64,000 nt of DNA, taken from the NCBI RefSeq assembly GCF_032854445.1, contig NC_088301.1:9916281-9980280 (forward strand), read 5' to 3'. The number at the start of each line of letters is the position of its first letter. Within the stretch, counting starts at the first letter, position 1. A program made the translations under genes and the position numbers. The DNA comes from Liolophura sinensis. Taxonomy: Eukaryota > Mollusca > Polyplacophora > Chitonida > Chitonidae. The notes beneath the pieces are model-generated. The model was not told the origin of the DNA. It saw nothing but the letters and a program-made list of their open reading frames with translations, and ran no database searches. Of the stretch, positions 11,379-25,400 are shown piece after piece.

Positions 11379-12535
11379 ATCAAAACATATCGTATACAAT
11401 CTCAGTCACGACATATTCATGTCGCCACCTTCACATCGCATATGACGCAATTTGTTCAATAGTCTCGTCGATACACCTTAGTCGAACGGATACTGCCAAT
11501 CGATTTCAGTCGAAATGGCCACATCCTGAGAAATATAGTTTGTTCTATTTTTTTTTTGGACTTTGGTGGACACGACAAATCGCATTATGTAAACGATGCC
11601 TAAGATACACAGAACTTCTGTTTTATGATGATCAAAGAATACGACAAATCGAGTCGTGAAGGGTATGTCTCATGTGGTGTGGATTCTGTTCTTATTCTTT
11701 TTGTTTGTTTGCTTAGGTTTAACTTTGTTTCAAACACTACTTCCATCCTATTAACTCCGAGTCTCCATCTCCTTGCACTATGATCTACCTCGCCCTTTGC
11801 AATACAATGCCACATCGATTCACCATCAACCATGCAATTACGTGGTGTATTCTTGTATACGGATAGTGCACAACACCAAGAATATCAATACTGAAACCTT
11901 AGCTCGGACCCGACTGGTGACTAAACACGGTTCCTTCGTTCACACGGAAGAGGCTTTAAACACGACGTGAAAAGCTTATTTTTTGTTTCTTAATATAGAA
12001 AATATAGTGTGGCCAAACATTTACAAAATAGCTTCCCACTTCTCTTCTTGGTTGCTAAAATGGCTTTAAAAAATGGTTTTCCCCAAGGCCCAGGCAATCA
12101 GAGCGGAAATTAAGATGCCTGCTCTGGTGACGTCATCGGTGATAGCGGTCAACACAACTTCGTTGGGAGAGTGTGGGTGGTGGGGTGGAACCCGAATTGA
12201 GGGCGCTAAGCTGGTCTCATGTTCTCATTATGTTCACTGATGACACCATTTCCGAATATTTAGCATAGAAGAGCTGTTTTTCAAAACTGTAAAATAGGCT
12301 TTAAAAAATGTTTTTTTTTGCGGCAAAGCTATCACTTTTATGTCCATAGATACAGCCCATACATACATATGGTGACAACAAAACTGCGTTAACCATTCAG
12401 TAAATATTAATAGATCCTACATGAAAGCCTGACTTAAGACAGTCACTGAGTGTTGTTACTACGAGCTACAGCAGATGGAAAAAGAAAGCAATAATACAAA
12501 CCAACACACTCCTGACTTACTTGACTTGATACACA
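11379..12535. other. No supported gene
   Basis: Short open frames only. Around 12056-12320 'atggctttaaaaaatg' and 'aggctttaaaaaatg' recur in direct orientation about 260 bp apart, flanking a GC-richer stretch with 'gtgacgtcatcgg'. This could be an old repeat, but I cannot define its ends. Confidence 0.35.
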
Positions 12536-12762
12536 TCTGTGGTGTTTCACACCGTACTCAAGAATATTTCACTTATACGACTGCAGCCAGCATTATGGTG
12601 GGAGGGGGTCGGTCAGAACAATGGGTAAACGCACGTCCATCCACAGGTTGCTGACAGACCGTCCCACGTACGGAATCTAGTAAGAGCTGAACTTGAACCA
12701 ACCGCACTGGTCAGAGGCTACTGTACCAGTACATCGCGCTGACACGCTAATCACCTCGGGCA
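12536..12762 (-). mobile_element. tRNA-derived SINE, antisense, decayed
   Basis: 'gtgtttcacaccgtactcaa', 'atttcacttatacgactgca', 'ggttgctgacagaccgtccc' and a head-like 'cagtacatcgcgctgacacg' mark a nearly full-length but diverged copy. Confidence 0.65.
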
Positions 12763-15521
12763 TGGTGGGCCTCAGTTTTGACCGATTGTGCACGTACAAA
12801 CTGGGATGTACTGTTTAGTACTGCGTTTTGGTGTTTCAACAGGGCAAGTACATGTATTACCGGTTTTAACATTTCACAACTCATCGTGCTCTGCAGCTCA
12901 TAATTCACAAGCCGTAAGTTTAAAAGCACTTTTGAACCTTTTCTGAAACTAATCCACAAGAAGGTTCACAATGTTGAAATCACCTCCCCCTCATTGCTCA
13001 TCGCCAGTCTAATAAGTCCAAAACTAATCAGCTTTGATGACGTTCACAGTTTACATATGGTATGTAGATTGTTCTGTTGTCTGCCATACTATTATTTCCC
13101 ATCAATGTCAGCCGTAGCTCCCAGAATATCTTCCAAAGTTGTTCACTTCCCTATATAGCTTCCCATGTAATCCTTCACCTCGTCATCTGCTTGCCACCGC
13201 CTGGTGTGAGTAAAGAGTAAAGCTCCCGGATGTGTGCGGCTTCGAAATTCGAAACGACGCAAAGAAGGCATACAGAGACCAGCAGTGTCACACGTCAAAT
13301 GTCTGTCTATAGCGGAGCCACAACGTGTAACGTCAGTGCTGAGAATAACATACCTCTACAATGTCCCAAGCTGTCTGCAAAGTGCAACTAACACAATGTG
13401 GACTGCATTTATGGTTTGCCACATACAGCCTGTACCGGATTACATCCACCTATAAATCGGTCATCCATCATGTAAGTCCAAAAGTCTTCTGCACGGCGAA
13501 AAACATGCATCAAACGAATAAACACTTTAAAGAAAAGACAACAAAGCACCAAATGTATAACATGCATCGATAAAGTAGCCTACAAAAAGTTTAAAATGCA
13601 TACAATATCTTTGCATTTTTGTGATATTGCACAACCGAGATATCACCACCCAAAGTAAGCAAAATCGTACACATTGAGAAAATCGAAAGCGCCGCTATGT
13701 TATCAGTTTTAACCAATCGGGAGCGAATTATTACTTTAACCTGACGGTGCAGCTGTTTCTGTTTTGCCATTAACCTTATCCTCGCAGGGTACGAGTGAAC
13801 ATTCTTTCTCAAGCTCTAGCATGGCGCACCCCATGGCCTCGTATGAAGTTTTGATTGTAGTCTGATTTATAAGAGTTACCAGCACTTCTTCATAAATTGT
13901 GACGCCCTTCAAAATGGATTAGAACCAACGCTTAGGACACCATTTTGTATACCGTTAACACAAACTTTACGTTGGTGGAATACAAATAACAAAAACCAAT
14001 AAAGAAACACAAAAAACAAATCCGTAATATTCATTTAAATTATCACGTATATTTGAATTCCATATGAGTGAAAAGTGCCAAAAAGTAACATGACAAACAG
14101 CAATGTTACAATATATCACCATTATGAGCAGTTCATTTGTAGGGACACATTGTTGGGGGCTGGGTCGGGGCGGGATGTAACGTGTTATCACAGAGCAAGC
14201 CTTGATAAAAGAACGGCTTCTATACATCGGTACAAAATTCCCAAATTTTAAATTTAATTGCAGATAAATATTATTCCAGAGCTGATATTGATATACATGT
14301 ATTACATTTACTTTTACAATCAAGGAAAAGTTATGTAACAGGGCTACCTACAACTCACAATTAATCAAAGGTGCAGTAAAGTTGTTAGGATGTACCAGGA
14401 TGTGAAAACACTGTACACGTCAGCAAAATGTCCACACAAGGAAGATCATCTAAGGTTATAGGCCTAGCCCGCCTGAACGTATCGCCCAAAAAACGATGAA
14501 CATCAATAGTTCTAATAAACTTGATCAAATCATGAATGTATTTCCCTTTCATATAAAGCCTCTTATCGCCCAAAAGTGTCCGCTAACAGAATTTCCGATT
14601 CAGCTCTTAAAATATTAAAATCGTTTGGACATGAATAGTATGGCAGAAGGCCTAACTCCATTACCAACCAGTATTCTCATAAATAATGCATGAACAAAAC
14701 CAATCTTACTAATAAACACCATGTCCGAGATTCCATTACTACAGAAGGCTTTAAGTAGAATTGTAAATAAAGCTTACTACAGCTGTTTGAGTGAACCTTC
14801 CCGGAGTATTCCTTCGAGGTCAGTTGTTAGAAAGTGTAGAAGCTAATACTGGTATTAAGTCATATTATATATATATAATTTTACACTCAACTCAACAATC
14901 AATACAGTTGTCCACAGTCAAAGCATAACAGCAACAGATTTAGTTCATATTTAATATACTGTTACGCACTTACAAAACTGAAGACTTGTATTAAAGTTAA
15001 ATCCGGTATTAAATCTTACAACAGTTTTGATCAACGAGGCCCAAGTAATCATTTGAGATCATGTTGAAAATAGGAATTTCCTCTTACATGTATCCCCCCA
15101 CAGATCTTCATAAACACTAGTTACACGTGTGAACTCGAGCTGAATGCGGCTCTACAGTTCAAAGCCTGAACATTTCCGGTACACACTTACATCATTTCCA
15201 CACTGCCAATATCCTAATTCCTGCAGTTTCTCTAACATGTGCAAGTTCATGTAACACAAAATATTTACGATGGTCAGACACGAAGCAGAGTGGTCTCTTC
15301 CATAACGTTTTCTGGTTGACTAACATGAGGTCGACCGATTGTCCGAGCTAATTGTGAAACTTGTAAAAGTCTTGATATAACTGAAACTTAAAAGCACCCA
15401 TTTTTTGCTCCAGAAAAACCACGAAACAGAGGTTATTATTGAATAAACATCCAGTAACAGTTTTGCTGCAGTTCGAATCAAAGTAAAACGCTTGTCACAA
15501 CAGGACATTTATCGTAATATT
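12763..15521. other. No supported gene
   Basis: AT-rich unique sequence with open frames under 120 codons and no family motif. There is a short TA run near 14867-14878. No exon with credible splice sites and domain content was found on either strand. Confidence 0.45.
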
Positions 15522-15610
15522 TTATTCATTTGATTGGTGTTTTACGCCGTACTCAAGAATATTTGACTTATACAACGGCGGCCAGCATTCTGGTGAGAGG
15601 AAACCGGGCA
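15522..15610 (-). mobile_element. SINE 3' fragment, antisense
   Basis: 'atttgattggtgttttacgc', 'cgtactcaagaatatttgac', 'aacggcggccagcattctgg' and 'aggaaaccgggc', after which similarity stops. Confidence 0.7.
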
Positions 15611-16025
15611 TTCACAGTAATATGTATGACAGCTATATGAACTGCAGTCTTCCGATTTCATTGCCAAAGAGAAGTTTCACATCTTTAACAACAAAATACT
15701 ATATTACCTCCAAGTATGACAAAGTGCTGGGTTTTCAAGGCTTTTTCTCATAGATGTACATCTAGTCACGCAAATGGCATCACCTACAGTACATGTAACG
15801 AACAAATGTTCAAATCCAGCAAGGAAAATGGAACATGGAATACTGGTCTCTTGGATTCAAGGTCTAACTTATTGAGAAAATCGTTCTTGAACGAGTGTCA
15901 TTCCCTGGCCAGTGTTCATATGGCCTTTCTCTAGATCTGATTCATTGTCATCCTATCATAGTTTCATATCCATTCAGACATAGGAAATTCTTCGGTATCA
16001 TTTGTTACGGGTTCAGTAGTTTGGT
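15611..16025. other. No supported gene; possible 3' flank of UBE3C
   Basis: It lies just beyond the inferred 3' UTR of the minus-strand UBE3C gene. A 72-codon open frame on + at 15716-15934 has no recognisable content. Confidence 0.35.
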
Positions 16026-16031
16026 TTTATT
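16026..16031 (-). terminator. UBE3C: Candidate poly(A) signal of UBE3C
   Basis: AATAAA on the minus strand, about 284 nt after the UBE3C stop codon. Other AT-rich candidates nearby are possible. Confidence 0.3.
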
Positions 16032-16314
16032 CAAGACAATTAAATAAATTCTATGACAAATATTTTCAGAAGAGTATAAATATTTTCACATTAATTTGTA
16101 CAATGGAAGCCTTGAATTTCAATGTCGCGCCTAAGGCATTACAATTATGGCTGTAAATGATGAATTTATGATCAGATGCCATTCAGCAGCTTGAACATGA
16201 ATGTGCTTTAATGCACTGTTACCCAACTCTGCAGCATTCTATACAATTTCCAACTGTTTCCATACAGTCAGTTCATAATGGCTTTTTTCATCTTAAACAC
16301 TGTACAATCTGGTG

Positions 16315-16485
16315 TTAACTTAATTCGAAGCCAGATTCTGATTCTATGGCATAAAGTAACTTGTTTCTCATGGTTTCTTCGTCTTTGAACTCGGGCAGTT
16401 TTAGGAGGTTCATACAGGTACTGGCTGTGGGAAGGCGATCCACTTCAGAACCCGCATAGTGTACACAGAAGGCAGGATACAGGTC
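16315..16485 (-). CDS. UBE3C: UBE3C last exon with catalytic cysteine
   Basis: 57 codons including [23 protein letters not shown], then [13 protein letters not shown], ending SGFELS. The catalytic Cys codon TGT is at 16416-16414. The C-terminal Phe-x-x-Ser ending of UBE3-type HECTs is intact. Confidence 0.96.
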   Translation of the reverse strand, partial: DLYPAFCVHYAGSEVDRLPTASTCMNLLKLPEFKDEETMRNKLLYAIESESGFELS

Positions 16486-19400
16486 CTAAAATAACAAACA
16501 ACAATGCTTCCAGGATCAGCAATAAAAAAACATCTTCATTGCCAAAGCTTTGACTGACCAACCCAGCAAAATTGACCATTTCCAAAACCTTTTATAGGCA
16601 CAGGTTGACACGAAGAGATCTCCTTGTTATAATGTGAAGTAAGTAAAATCACAACTGAACGCATGTTTGCGCCATGTCTGATTTAACATTCACTAATAAT
16701 ATATATATATATCCTCACCCTCCTTTTTCGTTCATTTCCAGTATCTTTACAACAACAGTATATTACCCATTGCAATGTCACATTCATTTTCACTCTTCAT
16801 TCTGGATTATGTTAATTAACCATCTGTTCCGGATTTGTGAGCTCTTTAAGCGGAGACAGTAGACTGCATTTGGATGCACGACGTGAGCACATGTAACTAG
16901 ACCAGTAATACTGCGTTCACTGGGGTTCACTTGTTCACCAGTATTCATACTATTTACGCCTATGAATGCTTTGTGCGAGCAGCCCTAGAGCTGGTCGTCA
17001 TGAAGACATACCAAGATGGTCAGAGATAATGAAGGCTCACCTTGAAGCCTAACAGAGGCGGTCGGGAACAGCTGGTGACAAACTTGAGGAGCTGGCGCTT
17101 CTGTTGATCTGTAAAACTGTTGACCACTTTCCAGAACAGTTTGATGACATGATGGTCAGCTGTGTATCCTCCTGAAACATGGACATGTACATCACTATAA
17201 AGCATAAAGCGTAAAATTCACCATGACTCCATCAATATTGCTTTGTATTTCTTTAAAATGGCACTTTCCGCAACAATTACGACTATTTAATTTACACACA
17301 TATGAGGGTAGTCGAGTTTATCGGCTAAGAAACCCACTCCCTTTCTAGAAAATTCAACCAGATTAAAGCCATTAGAACCTCATGTGAAATCTGCACATGT
17401 AAAATTACCTCGATAAATAAAATGTCCAGAAAATTTAAACTGAATGCCAGGCTTTGTAAAACTACAAAGTTGTAAAAACATTTCCAAACTTCTGTCAAGT
17501 ACATGCATGCCTACATACTGGTCAACCTAGAACATTTAGAATCTACATATTCTAAATATAATGTACATGTGACTGTCTTGTCATAAGAATCCTCGGCAAG
17601 ACAACTGATTTACTTCTATATATACTATGTATGTATACTAGTGTAGAGCAGTTACCATTGCCTCAGGAAGGCTTAACTCATAGGTCAGTGTGATACTATC
17701 AACAATACAAAGGGAGTGAACAATTGTATCCCTAGTAGAGTTCATACACCTCCAAGATTTTGAATTTACAGGTTTCTTCCAGGCCCACCATAATACACAT
17801 TTTCCGTGCTACTTGGAATAAATAAAATGACCTTAGTAGCTGAACTTTCACAGAGACACACAGAAGCACCAATAGATTTCAAAGGTACATGTATTGGAAA
17901 CAGATTCCTTCACAAATTGTCAGTATGTCATATGCAGTAGTTCAAGTTGTTCCTGTAGTGTGCTTAAAGATCAGTTCGCAGTGCATTTGCCAAGCCGTTT
18001 CTCATTTTCATAGCTTTTCGACATCCAAAAACTAAAAATCTTTTTATCCTTGAAAAGCCAGTTTAAGTTTACAGGTTTCTCACAGTTTTCAAGTTCCCTT
18101 ACGAACCCCTGCGCTGTGCAGTGTCATGCAACCTCACCTGAGTAGTTTGTGTGATGTCTGAGGTCGTCAATCTTGACAGGCACAGACGCCCCTGAAATCA
18201 GCACCTGAAGTTCATGGTGATCAAACATCCGCAGCCAGTCCAGGTCAATGACGTCTGACATCCCTTCCCGAAATGCATGACAGTGCTGGCGAATCTAAAG
18301 CAGATAATCAAGAAACAGTGAGTCAGCGGGGCAGAGTTGTAAGAGCTTTAGTTTATCCTGTTTTCTTTAAACCGAGTACCGTATTATGTTTAAGCCTAAA
18401 GGTTTAAAGGTCAAACTCATGAATAGCCAATTCCCATGTATAAACTGCTCTATCAAATAAATTTGCTGCACTTTTCAATACAGAGTAGAGTCAGATATAT
18501 CATGATACTCCTTAGTACCTGTTTACATTGTATGCGGCTTACATCAGAGCCCACAGACTGTTCAACACTCTCTGATAACCAGAGTGAGTAAAAGCCCACA
18601 AAGTGGAATCGCCATCGGAAACCCCCATTGACTGGAACTAATAACTACATGGTTAACAGAGGTATATCACAGCATTTTAGTATGTTGTTTTTTTTATGTC
18701 TGAAATGAAAATAATTCAGCATTTAAACAACATCCAGTTTCTCTGTCACAATTAAAAGGCTTGAGAAATCATAGGTAAGAAATGAGAAGACTCACCTGTC
18801 TGTTTAAGAGATAGTCAGCCATGAGGTGGATGTACTCTATCCTGTTGTTGTTTGTCACTGGGATGTTCCTACCTCCTGGCTTCAAGTCTTCTATCTGCTC
18901 ACAAAATAACAGATGTCTGATCAGAATCAAGATTCTCAGCGATACATACATGTAGTGGGCAGCATTTCAAAAAGCCTCATAATCAATCATACATAATTAC
19001 AAATCACCAAACTCCCAAACCCAGTCGGATGAAAGCTGTCCTATGTCATGCACGAACATACCACTAAATTTTTTTTACATTTATCTTAGAGGAGAAGAAA
19101 ACATAAAAATGATGCCAAAATCAGATGAAAGGGCATCAAAACTTATTTGCAAGTATGATCTTTAATATTTTTATGGATTTTTTTTTCAAGACGAAAGGGT
19201 ATTTAAAAATAATTTGGTATGGTCGGTATTTGGGGCCCAACTTTTGGTATTTATCGTTGTTGCATAATAATGTTCTAAATAAGGATGTGATTCTTGTCTA
19301 ATAAATTTATTATGATTATAATAATAATATTATGATAATATTTATGAACATACTAAAAATATAAATATGATCCAAATTGAGATTTAATACTTTTGTTAGA

Positions 19401-22400
19401 TAAAAAGAACCAATTCTAGTGCAAAAATATTTATTACACCTGTGTTACATCGTCATTTATTACATTATTAAACAAAAACTATAAATACCAAAAAGTGGTT
19501 TCAAATACCCACCATTCCAAAATTATTTTCGATTGTCTTTTTCTCCTTAAGGAGAAATCGGAAAAAATACTGAAGGCCACATTTAGGAATATTTTCTCGC
19601 ACACTTTCATCTGAACTTTATGTCATATTTATGTTTTCTCCACCTTTAAACTGTTTAATTTCAACCTAGCACATAAACAAATTGTAACAACTGCTGACAA
19701 TGATAATGTGATCCAAAGGGTACATGGTAAATATTTGTGGTCTGCTCTGACATTGGCAAAAAGACAACACAGCTTTCAAAGATAAAAAGCCAGTCGGTGT
19801 CTAAAACCAAAGCACATACACTTTATATATGTAAGTTGCCAGAATTATGTATGTAACTATCATAGTGCTGTATTTATTTATTTATTTATTTGATTTGTGT
19901 TTTACGCCGTACTCAAGAATATTTCACTTATACGACAGCGGCAGCATTATAGTGGCTGGAAATCGGGCAGAGCCCGGGGGAAACCCACGCTCATCCCCAG
20001 GTTGTTTGAAGACCTTCCCATGTACGACCAGAGAGGAGGCCAACATGAGTTGGACTTGAACTCACAGCGATTTCATTGGTGAGAGCATAGTGTTGTAAAT
20101 GCAGTCTCTCATGGGAAAATAACTTCCACTTCACCAGACCACCATGTACCCACAATGTTTAAGTAACTTCATAAAGGCCAAACAATTAGCTACTACATGT
20201 ACTTTCACATTTGTTGTCTTGGAGCTCAACCTCATGACGGTGTGTCACTAATGGCATGTCAGTTCCACTGCAAAATTATCTGTAATACTGCCTGTCAGAA
20301 TCATCATGCGAAAATATTATAACCAAACATAAAGCCCTACCAGTCTAATTTATGCTAAGCTCATGGAAGTGCTTAAACTGTTAACTCTTAAGCTTTAAGC
20401 CAGTCCGGACTTCACTTGGAAATGGGCCCAGGATTCTGGCAAATGAGATGGTTGGTTTAGTCTTTATGTCACCACAGTGTGGAATATCTGGATACTTTGC
20501 ACATTGTCTGCTCACCTTGGCTGCCCCAAAGTCATTCTTTAACACCGAAAAATCTAAGCCAAGTTCAGACACAGCTCCATCATAGCTTTTCAGGAAAAGT
20601 AAATTTCTGTAAAAAAAAAAAAAAATTAAATACTGAAACTAATCAAAGATAAAAATTATTTTCACAGATGTTTTTGCCATAATTAACGTTTTAACTTTAC
20701 TTTGATAAGTTTACGTGCACAAAACTCTCAGTCTAAAAGAGAAAATAAGATGTGCCCCCCCCCCCTCCCCCCAAAAAACCAATAACAACAAATATAGGTT
20801 TACTAACACAAAGTTTTATTTCAGCCTGTTCATTTATAAATAGATCCAGTGTGCTACCTTAATTTTATAGCTGATTTCTCGTTGCAGTTGAATACAGCTG
20901 TGACTATACATGTAGCTGAAGACTGTGGACTTACTTGTACATTTCTGGATCCATAGAGGCCAGGTGATGGATGTCCAAGTCTCCACTGTGGCGACTCAGG
21001 ATCTTAGACAGGAAAAAACTGGCAAATGGAAGCTCGGCCAACATGTTCTCATAGATAGCCTGGAAAGGAATGATAAAAATAAACACCTCAAGTACAGTTT
21101 GTGACCTCCCTTCTTAATGCTGACCACAGAATCTAGTTTCACAAAACTTCTGACATTCTGAAAATTTCTTAAGTCTGTATGTTTTTTTTTCCTGCGTTTC
21201 TCAACAAAATTTAAGTCAAACAGTTCATAAGTATAGTGTTATGTTGCTTAAGCATAACAACTTAAGAAATTTTGTGAAATCAGGCCCAGGAGAGATCAGA
21301 TTTCTTTGCGTTTATTTATGATCTTCAATACTGACAACTTCCAAAACATTTGTTTTTGCTGTTCAATTAAACTCACAAAACTGATCAGTTCATCAGGTAT
21401 CTGCGAAATGTCTGTGCTTTTCTCCCAGCACTCCAGTTCCCTCGACTCAAACTGCCATATTAAGTCCAGCGAAAGTGAAAGTGAAAGTTCATGTAACTGA
21501 GTATGGCCTTAGATCACAATCAAGACAGACATTACTGCTATCTTACAACTCAAAATTATATTATTAGATACCAATTAAATAATTGAACCAGACAGATCTG
21601 ACCTACCTTTCCCAGCATCCTGCCAATGAAGAAGTAATGTTTGATGTAATCCTCATTCAGAACCTTAGCCTGAGGATTGGGGTAGATAAGCCGGTCAGTC
21701 GTATACTTGAAGAACCCACGATTTGGGTCAAATGCTGTTTTTAAGAGCTGACTTAGAAACTCTCTAAAGATTCCTCCCCCATCAATACCAGCCTCGTCCA
21801 GCCCTGCTGCATTCACCAACTGGATCCTCATCTTCAACTTTAGGTTTGGCTCTGTTTAGGACAACAGGATACATTCTAAGGAGTTGTGCCGATCAAGGCC
21901 AGCATTCAATGTTACATGTCAAAGCATTAGATTCCCATATAGATCTTGGCTGGTGATGCCAGACATACATGTAGCTGTGAATTGAATGTTAAAACGAACC
22001 AAAAACACTTGCTGACCAACTGTTCAAGTGAACCAAAAGCGCCATAAAAGTACTTGGACCACCAAAGTAATTATCAACATTACAAAGAATTCATTTCATG
22101 CACAGAAAACTGGCACACAAAGGAAGAAAACTGGTATGCAAAGGAAGATTCTACACGTAATGTATTTCATCATTTTGGTCAATGGAACTCAAGAATGTAT
22201 AATATAATAATATATGACCCTGACTGATAATCTCACCATTATCTTTGGAAAGTTTTTCAAAAGCATCCTCATAGATATAGTTGCGCCTGATCATGACATT
22301 GATGGCCGGGCCTGACAGGAACTGGGTCATGTCATTCTGGTGCTCCTCTTTATCTTTGTTGATTAGCCTTTGTAAAACCTTTAAAACACACAAACAAAAA

Positions 22401-25400
22401 CAAACTTTTTTGGAATGTGTATTTATTTTTTTCTTATTTAACATCAACATTTAATTGCATATTGCAACAATTAACACACTTTGACATACTTTTGACAAAG
22501 ACACAAAATCAAACATAAAAAATTTTCCACTGTCTTTCATGTCACTTATTTCAGAAAAGTCAGGTTTATCAGTGAAGGAAATTAGAGTGCCTAAAGCCCA
22601 ACACAACAAAATTAAATTGTTTTCAAAAACAGCATTCTCAAATCGAGAAATCAAATGATTTTTAATATACGTTACGACAGGTAACACTTGTTATGTGTTT
22701 TTGAAAATTCCAAATGGGGAAACACAGTCATGTGATACTTTCAAGGTTACACAGGGTTCGTACAGGTATATGAAAATGAAATTCAAGGAGTTTTCAAGGA
22801 GTTTTTTGTCATTTTCAAGACTAGTTTAAACATACCATGGTGCAAATTATAGACTATAGTTTAAGTCCAAATTATAGATGCTCTAATTTGCATGCATGTA
22901 TATTGAATAGTATGCTTGCTTTTGCAAGAAATATCTGCCCTTCACTTCTGTTATGTGACACATTCTTTGACCCGGCCTTGACTCAGTAAAAAAAATGAAT
23001 GCCATATATCATTATGGAGGACTTCCTCTGGGTCAGTATTATTTTTAGCCAGTCACTTTAGCCACTCATCAGATTTTGTAGTAAATTTTATTATTTCTTT
23101 AGCCATACTTCCTTAGCTGCCATGACTCTTGTAGGTCTCCTTCTGTAATTCGTTTTTATCTGCCTTGGTGTGGCTGCTAGAATCAGTTTAGTCTCTTCCA
23201 GCTATATCTGGAGTTTATCAAACGTTACATTTAGAACAATTGCCCTCAAAATAATGGATCAATGCCTGGCAGCATGTTTTTGTTTTTTTAAAACAAAAAT
23301 CAATCATTTTTTCAATCTATCTGGAGGATCCTAGTAAAATGTATTTTCCTTTATCAGAAAAATTTGTTACGAAATTAATTTGTAAATTCAGTTTATTCAA
23401 ATACTTCATTATGATCAGTACATTTGAGTAACACAGCCTGACAGGAGAAAACCAGACAGCATACACATTTATGTAACGGAACATATTCTGAAACATTTAA
23501 TTTACTTCGGATCCCCCCAAAAAAAAAGTTTATTAAGTGGAAAAGTTTAAATTTTTCATGGGAGGTAACTTCATTTACAGGTGCAACCCTACCCTGAGTT
23601 ATTTCCCTTGAAACAATTTTTTTTTCTTTTTTTTACAATTCACGTTGAAATGCAGCCCCTAAAATGCCGTGATTCTCATTCGTTAGTTCACAAAAATGAT
23701 TTCAAGTGTTATTTAATGTTAGTCAACTTACAACAATGCTGAATCCCCTTTGCAGATTCCTGTCAAGTAATCATGTGTTGTTGTTGTTTCACCGAGATGA
23801 GGCCGTTTCAAGTGACAGTAAGTGGATTATTTTCATTAGTAAAATTGCGAAAATGTGCTAAAAACCCCAGGAAAACTCTCATGGTAGATTTTTTATAACG
23901 TTTGTATTTTTTCTTAATTAAATAAATTTGTCGCCAAAAACATTCACATGTTTTTTTTTTCAAATTTTGTCGCCATTTCAAAAAATTGTTCTAAATTTGC
24001 AATAATGGCGAGTGCCAGCGGAAGCCCTGATTATGGGAGAATTATCAGCGAGCTCCCAATATACCGATTCGGCGGTCAGCAGACAATATTTAAGTTTGGG
24101 ACAAACTAAGATCTTCAAGGAGTTACCAGGAGTATTTATCTTTCTTAAGGACTTTAAAGTACTTGAAAATGAAGTTGTATTTTTTAAGCACTTTCAAGGA
24201 GTTTCAAGGACTGTGCGCACCCTGTTACACCCCTGTTACACCCCTGTTACAGATTCATGGGTGGAGGAAACCGAAGTTTTACATAAAGCCCTAAGGGGTA
24301 GGTCAGGCAAAACCAGGGCCAGTTTTACAAAGATGTAGTATATGTATGATAATCGCACATATTGGACAATGGACAACCTTTTTTTACTTTAACAGGATTG
24401 GATGTATGCAAAATAAGCCTCTTGAGCATGACCTTAACTGTGTTTATTGATTTTGTGTCGTCATGTAACAGTAGGTATAGGATTGTGACATACATGTTTA
24501 ATGCCTAAATTTCACAGTTAAAGAACGCAGACAATACAAATTGATCAAACTGGTTATTTAGTATTATACTACTTGTTCATACAATATCAGCCTCTACACA
24601 TAAATTCGCATCCACTTGCAACATTTGTTGAATGTATACAGAAATATTACATTTCAGAAATAGTAAAAAAAGTTATTCAGATAACTACTTACTTTAACCC
24701 TTTCCTGAAAGGCCACAACAAAAGGCACTTCGGTTAACACCACCAGATTTCTAATCTCTTTGTTTGACAGGGGTGGACCTTCATCCTCAACTGAAACCAG
24801 GACACATATAAACAATGTAACTTTGAGTAATTTGTATTCTTGTGAAGAGTAAAAGGCATCAACAAGTCATCACAGTCCTTTAGATGTTTATATTTGTCAT
24901 AAAGCCTAACAGAAAGCCACTACTTCAAGCTAACAACATCTCAATTGCGAATAGAGACAAGTGGATACATTACTGATCAATATCTAGGATATATATTAAT
25001 TATTTACTGATCTGACTAAAATTCAATGCTGTGCTCAAAAATATTTTACTTCTACAAGGGCTACAAGATACACGGGCAAAACCCAGAGGAAACCATTGCC
25101 CTTTTCCAGCCACCTGAGAAAACTTCTGCCTTAAAACGGTACCAAAGCAAATATTCATACTACAAACCTTTAACATGTTTAATGTAAACTGTTCAAACGT
25201 CTTTATAGCCTATGACCTATTGAAAAAGATTTCTTAACCTTGGCATTTCACTAAATCTATTGATTACCATGAGCTATGGACAAGTATGAAGAGTACCTTT
25301 GGTTTGAGCTAAAGACCTTAAAGCCCCCAATGGCCGCCTGACAAACATTTCTCTTTGAGCACGGTAAAGCTGAGCAGGCTGAAAGAAGATAAATCAATTA

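Noticed and set aside
25023-25095. Possible very old SINE remnant in a UBE3C intron
   Set aside because: 'atgctgtgctcaaaaatatt' resembles the SINE tail, but the similarity is too weak to define ends.
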